64,000 nt of DNA from Ananas comosus. Lineage: Eukaryota > Streptophyta > Magnoliopsida > Poales > Bromeliaceae. Shown piece after piece: positions 58,869 to 64,000 of the stretch; positions within the stretch are counted from its first letter, which is position 1, and every line of letters starts with the position of its first letter. The notes below the pieces were generated by a model that was not told the DNA's origin, did no database searches, and worked only from the letters and a program-made list of their open reading frames with translations. The position numbers and the translations under genes are program-made. The stretch covers positions 9,836,359-9,900,358 of the forward strand of contig NC_033633.1 in assembly GCF_001540865.1 (NCBI RefSeq). Reading direction: 5' to 3'.

Positions 58869-60238
58869 GTGCTAGTTCTATATGGTTCATAGCACTTGGA
58901 AGCTTTAGCATCTTAAAAATCCCCCGTTCACTAATTCTTTACAGCAAAGAACATCTCTCAAACTAGGTTTAGGATTGATCTATTTCAGATTTTCATCCCC
59001 AACCATCCTTCATATGTGTATATATATATATATATCTACATATAGCATAAAGCTAATTTTATAGGATTCAGCTTTGCCCGCATCCCTTTAGAAGTTAACT
59101 TACTCATAATTCAACCTCTTTAAACAGGGATTAACATCATTCTGGTTCAAATATTAAAGCTACTTTAATCCAAATTTCCTCTCTACTAATCATTCATATG
59201 TAAATGCATACCTACATACATAACATAACTAGTAAGGTTTATAATGCAGTTTTTGAGTTTCCACTAGCTTAAGCACCAATAGCACTCTAAATTAGCTTCT
59301 CTCTGCCACAATTAACTGAACCCTAATCATAACATAATCATATTTACCTCAATTTGATGCTGAATCAAGTTGCTCTCGGCTCCAACAGCAAGAAATTTGC
59401 TTTGAAACTCTACTCCACCAAGTTGCTCCTCACAGCTCACGACAATTTTAGCATAAGTAAATTCATTGCTCACTACTCTTTTAGGGCAACTAATATCACT
59501 CAAACCAGAATTAGACCTCATCCCTACCTGAATTTGAAGATCCACCAAGCTGCACTCAACTCAATCTCCTCTCCCCAGCTCGGCACACCAAGGAATTCCA
59601 TTGATGCATCAACTCCACCAAACCTTTTCTTCTCACAGCCACCAACTATACTAACACAAGTTTTAATCCTCTAGACTCTTTTCTTAGGGCAGCAACACTT
59701 AATTTCAGCCGAGAAATAAGTTATTTATCTCAAGTTCTATGCCTTGTTAGCTGGGTTTTCCTGCTGTTCGGCAACTCCTATCAACCCTCAAAGCACCAAA
59801 TCTACCACACCAATTTCTCCAAGCTTCAACCAGCCTAGAGAGAGAAATAGGAGGAAAGAGATGAGGAAAAGAAAGAGAGATAATGATCCTGGTACGTAGG
59901 CAGGTCAAGTGTAATTAACCTGGGGCTAAATGATAAGGATGAAAAACTGCACTTTAACCCTTCAAAAGGCCAAAAGTGCATTGCAGCCCTGCAGTTTACA
60001 GTTTAGTCCCTGCAGGTTTACAAAACAGTCCCTGCACTAAACAGCAGCCGGCAGCAGCAGTTGCAGCCCTTTTTGCGCATCGGGTTCACTCCGAGTCCAT
60101 CTAAATACTTCCAAAACATGCTAAACACTACGCCCAAGCTACTAATTAAGCTCGGGAATAAACCAATTTCATTTTTTTACATTATCTTGATCAATTTGAT
60201 CAAGATTAGCAATGTAATTGGAAACTCGACATATTACA
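57231..60238 (-). mobile_element. Second long solo LTR (Del/Tekay-like), minus orientation
   Basis: Read on the minus strand it begins TGTAATATGTCGAG and ends GCGGAACGTGATA, where the expected terminal TGACA has one change. Both flanks read TTCAC (57226-57230 and 60239-60243), a perfect 5-bp target-site duplication. It is 3008 bp with no internal region. The start resembles the other solo LTR (TGTAATAC), so the two are probably related families. It contains several TA microsatellites (58664-58674, 58838-58863, 59021-59036). Confidence 0.85.
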
Positions 60239-60243
60239 TTCAC

Positions 60244-61300
60244 TTTGTCATCTTTTAGTTCAAGAAATTGTACTTAACTTTTCATAATTTAGCGTGTGCT
60301 CAGTTTGGCCACTTTATGATTTAAAAAATTATATTTTACTACCCTCTAGTTTTATTTTTATTTTGTTATAAAGATCTATCATTCAACAGAGCATCATTCT
60401 GTAATTTTTAATCAATTTTACTTTGCAATCTCATTTGAAATATTAAATAGTTAAGTGCAACTATTAAACCATAGAAAGGTAAAGTAAAATTGTGCTAACC
60501 CGCAAGAGGGGAGGTTAAAAATTAGACTTCAAAAACTCAAATTTAAAAAAATGCAAAGGCCTTAAAACAAAAAACAAAAACTTCAACAAAATTATATGCG
60601 AGCATGGACGGCGGATGCGACATCTCAAATTGGGGGCTATAAATCAAAACAAAATATTGATAGGGACAATCTCCAGTATGAGACTTTTTCGTCCACCATT
60701 CATCGTACGAACAACACGAATCTCAAAGTTACATGAACGGTGGATGTGGCATCTCAAGTCGGAGACCGTCCCACCAAATCTATATTTGGGATCTCGTAGA
60801 ACAAAGGGCACAGTAGGGGGTGTTTGGAAATGGAGAGTCCGAGGGCGAGAAACTTGCGAGTTTCGCGAAGTCGACTTCGCCCTCTGCCCCGCCGAAGTCG
60901 AAAGACTGGTCTTCATATAATTGCGAGCAAAAGTTCAGATAATTTCACAACTTCGGTGCCAAAATAAATACCGACACAAAATGACATTTTCAGAGTCACA
61001 AGTTCAATCTCCTCCAACAAGGGTTAGTGAATATTTACTGTGTCTGAATCCGATCTAAATCCAGATCCGGACTTTTGGCGTTAAATTATGCAGATTTCAA
61101 AATAGTTCAAATTGATCACCAAAAAAGTTCAATTGTTTTTTAAAAAATGTTATTATCATCCAAAAAAAAAAACCTAAACAAATTTATCTAGCTATTTATG
61201 TTCCAAAAGAAAACCTTCCTATGAGTGTTACTAATCCTAGAGAGGACTCCAAAAATTATGTACAAAAAGGAAATGCTTCAATGAAGGCCAATTTGCATAA
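60244..61300. other. Unassigned AT-rich region
   Basis: No gene recognised. A short inverted theme, ATGGACGGCGGATGCGACATCTCAA (60604) and ATGAACGGTGGATGTGGCATCTCAA (60733), is duplicated 129 bp apart with flanking CGTTTGG-like and TTTCG phrases. It suggests a fragment of a repeat family. Confidence 0.45.
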
Positions 61301-61439
61301 AAAATTCACTACTTTTGGGTTTTTACAAAAGTGGACCACATTTTTCCTTTTTGCAGATTCGGCCCGATTTTTCAGCAAACTACCAAAATACCGTTGTACC
61401 TTTTTCTCTCTCCTCTTTTTTTTTTCTCTCGTTCTTTTT

Positions 61440-61805
61440 TTCTTTCTCTTCCCAAAAAGCGGCGGAGGCAGAGGGGGAGGCGGCCCACTTCTGTTTTGTC
61501 CAGCGCATCCTTACCCTCGCTCGCGCACCCCCGCCTTCCTTGCCTCCGACCCCGCCGAGGCCGCGCTGCGACTTTTTTTTTTCCCTCTCCGACCCTTCTC
61601 CACCGCCTCCGACGACGACGCCTATCTCACCCTCTCTCGCCCTTTCCCTCTCCCTCCTCCTTCGCCTCCTCCGCCGCCTCCGACGACGACGCATGTCTGC
61701 CAACATCGGCGCCGCGGAGATCGCTACGGCGCCGCAGCCCCGAAGCGGGGGGTCTGTAGCAGCGTCGTCACCGGCGCCGTGGCCATTGGCGGAGAGGCGT
61801 GACAA
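61440..61805. other. GC-rich island, no assignable gene
   Basis: About 360 bp markedly GC-richer than their surroundings, with CCTCC/GCCGCC/CGACGACGACGC repeats and overlapping open frames in three phases plus one on the minus strand. The translations are low-complexity Arg, Pro and Ser and match no family I recognise. It could be a captured first exon, a decayed gene start or a CpG-rich element body. Confidence 0.45.
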
Positions 61806-62776
61806 AAAAAAAAATTATAAAAGAGGAAGAAGAAAAAATTAAAGACAAAAAATTATATAAGAATGAAGAAAATGATAGACGATGCAGTAAAAGAATTAAG
61901 ATGACGCATCACTTTTATATCAATGATGTGTCAATATTTAACCAACTAAATTAGGTTATGAGATTTAATTAAAATAATTTTAAAAATTTGAGCTAAAAAT
62001 TACAAGAGATCAAAGTTTGACGATTAAAATGTCACCCATGCACCTCATAGCTTGAGGATCAAACATGCAATTTATCCCAAAAAATATTAAGCAATGCTAA
62101 CCCTACAATCATTTCCTTGTTGTAATTTCACAATTCTATCATATAACATGTTACAGATTTTAGAATTTTGATTTTTAGTTTTCTTCTTTGCAATTACCCA
62201 AACTCCAAAAGGGATTGCTACTAGAGGTTTGGTGGAGTCTTTTAGAAGCATCGAGACTGCTAATACAAAAATCGAAAAGTCAAGTGTCTCTCAGAGTTTC
62301 TAGAAGATATAATAAATAGGGATTAATTCTTAGGAGCTCGTAACCGCCAGCTCTGGTTTGTAACTTTTCGCCACTTGACACTTTTTATTTGCTCTCTAGG
62401 TAGCGAGTGGCTCGTATATACTTATGGCCTTCACCCTATGAGAATAACTCAATTATGACTTTTCTACTCTCAAGCAATAAAATACAATATTTATCAAACT
62501 CTCTCTTATACTTAGTCTTAAGACGAGTAGATCGAGGCTACCAAGCAAGGAGGCAAGCTTGCTCATTTCGCGAAAGAAGTTGAGTGCCTCGTGGTCTTAT
62601 CAAGCTTTTTTACTTAAGTTCGTAACAAACAGGTGTGAGAACGACCGTGAATCAGCCAAAAACTCTCGCGGCCAAAAACCTCAAAAACGGTTTACCCAAA
62701 AATTCCCACGATAATTCACCCAAAACACAATAATTCAACGCAAACCATACATTAAACATCAAGGCAAAGATTATAT
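61806..62776. other. Unassigned region
   Basis: No gene seen. From about 62630 (GTGTGAGAACGACC) the sequence resembles the internal side of the LTR element that follows, with the GTGAGAAC word repeated at 62793. Confidence 0.4.
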
Positions 62777-63199
62777 GGCTCTGATACCAAATGTGAGAAC
62801 AATTATTCGAAGAAACTGACGATCCCTAAACCTTAAACATGAAATGTAATTCATGCAATATCGGAAAACATGATAATAAACGAACATACCTCCAGCCATT
62901 GATGAAGACGATGATTTCGTATACGTGCGTTGAACGTCTGACGAAAACGGGATCTTTCTAGCCAATTACCCCTCCGAAGTAATGGTGTGTGTTTTGTTTT
63001 TTTTTTTTTTTTAAGGAGGCTTAGCTTAGATAACCCATTCAAACTAACGTCTGCCCCTTATAGATAACTGTCTCCCATCAAGACGGTTATTGGGCGAGAC
63101 GGTTATCACGTAAAATCAATGTGCGTAATACAACGTTGATGTAATTTAAATGTTGGTATTTTATTAATGTGGGATCATATTTAATTATTTATAACAACA
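62777..63199 (-). mobile_element. LTR plus primer-binding site of a minus-strand retroelement (remnant)
   Basis: Minus-strand TTGGTATCAGAGCC (62777-62790) is a good initiator-tRNA-Met primer-binding site. It sits one base from a TGTGAGAACA terminus at 62792. Continuing upward, an ACAACA terminus at about 63199 would give a 408-bp LTR reading TGTTGT...TCTCACA on the minus strand. The distal edge is tentative and no coding region follows. Confidence 0.5.
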
Positions 63200-63487
63200 G
63201 GATCATAATTTTTCACTAAGTTTATCTCTTTATTTTCTTATTACTAATTTTTTTGAAAAAAAAATTATATCTTGAACTGTGGGATTATAATCCTTGGATG
63301 AAGGGTTGTAATCCTACAACCTTTTGGGTGGTAGATTTAGTATTTCTCAAAAAATATTATGGTAATACAAGTAAAGAAGCTCAATTGGATCATACTGCAC
63401 TGCACTTTAAGATCTTTGTTTCTTTTCATGCATCACACTATTTTTTTTCCTTTCAAATACACTACTTAACAATTGTTTTTTTTTACA

Positions 63488-63625
63488 TGGACCGTCCCCA
63501 GCGCAAGTGGGAAAGGCTTGGCGGTTGCTATCCGAGGTCTCAAATTCGAATCCTAGTTGATTCACATTTCCAGCTAAGTTTATTTCTAAATAAAATAAAC
63601 GAAGCGTGTAGCGTGCTACCTATCT
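63488..63625 (+). mobile_element. tRNA-derived SINE candidate
   Basis: GCGCAAGTGGGAAAGG resembles a polymerase III A box. 40-45 bp later AAATTCGAATCC matches a B box. The spacing and the short T/A-rich tail fit a plant SINE. No target-site duplication was defined. Confidence 0.5.
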
Positions 63626-63637
63626 AGACATGTCAAC

Positions 63638-63815
63638 GGGTCGGATTCGGGGCGGATTTTTAAAAACCCGAACCCGAACCCGACTCCAAACCCGAGACCC
63701 GAACCCGAATCCAAATCCAACGGATTTTAAAAATTCATATCCAAACCCGAACCCGACTAAAAATCCGAAACCCGAAACCCGAACCCGAACCCGAAAATTT
63801 AAACCCGAAACAATT
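63638..63815. repeat. (ACCCGA)n degenerate repeat
   Basis: Many ACCCGA/ATCCGA/ATCCAA units, followed in inverted sense by GGGTTTGGGTCAGG words near 63928-63955. A widespread plant repeat type, probably part of a TIR element cut by the window end. Confidence 0.75.
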
Positions 63816-64000
63816 ATTTCTTTTTTCAATATTTCAAAATATATTATATTAAATCTAAATTTTTAAAATACAAATTCAAATATAACATCAAATTTTTTAT
63901 ATATATTATATATAATACAAAATAAATTCGGGTTTGGGTCAGGTTTGGGTCAGGTACAATCAAAATCCATATCCAAATTCATATCCGTCGGATTTCTATT

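Noticed and set aside
61221..61842. Overlapping frames of 140-190 codons
   Set aside because: Low-complexity Pro/Ser/Arg translations in three frames and on the opposite strand, with none preferred. Kept only as a compositional feature.

Overview
This window is nuclear DNA of a flowering plant. It has long AT-rich introns with GT-AG junctions, a nucleus-encoded organellar release factor, plant-type cullins, and much LTR-retrotransposon and MITE DNA. The species cannot be fixed from the sequence. Gene names rest on protein motifs read by eye, not on database searches.

Layout. (1) 1-9937, plus: the last 14 exons of a bacterial-type peptide chain release factor 1 (APG3/PrfA type, probably plastid); its 5' end lies outside the window. 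(2) 10768-17890, minus: CUL1-like gene A, 19 exons, one open frame of 756 codons, convergent with the release factor. (3) 17.1-20.2 kb: three tandem versions of the cullin first exon plus head-to-head promoter region, with a 21-N gap between the first two. (4) 20209-about 25075, plus: a 3'-truncated, frameshifted USP39/SAD1-like (tri-snRNP) gene that stops abruptly in release-factor intron sequence. (5) 25057-36390: a second copy of 6773-20170, holding only the last four release-factor exons (pseudogene) and CUL1-like gene B, which has one in-frame stop. (6) 37959-48684, minus: CUL1-like gene C, more diverged but open over 759 codons. (7) 49.2-64 kb: retroelements. A gypsy element with only gag-protease has its left LTR split by a long solo LTR, which itself carries a TIR element. 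A second long solo LTR lies in the opposite orientation, followed by smaller fragments.

How it fits together. The parent arrangement was probably release factor > < CUL1-like | USP39-like, with convergent 3' ends and a shared promoter between the cullin and USP39. A segmental tandem duplication with a spacing of about 17.7-18.3 kb copied the block from release-factor intron 10 through the cullin. It fused the truncated USP39 copy to the release-factor intron at about 25.06 kb. Copies A and B share an 806-bp stretch with no difference around the cullin 3' end, although their flanks differ every few tens of bases. Copy C is older and lacks a release-factor neighbour.

Cullins are SCF ubiquitin-ligase scaffolds. 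A and C keep the neddylation lysine 56 residues from the C-terminus. B would end before the RBX1-binding region.
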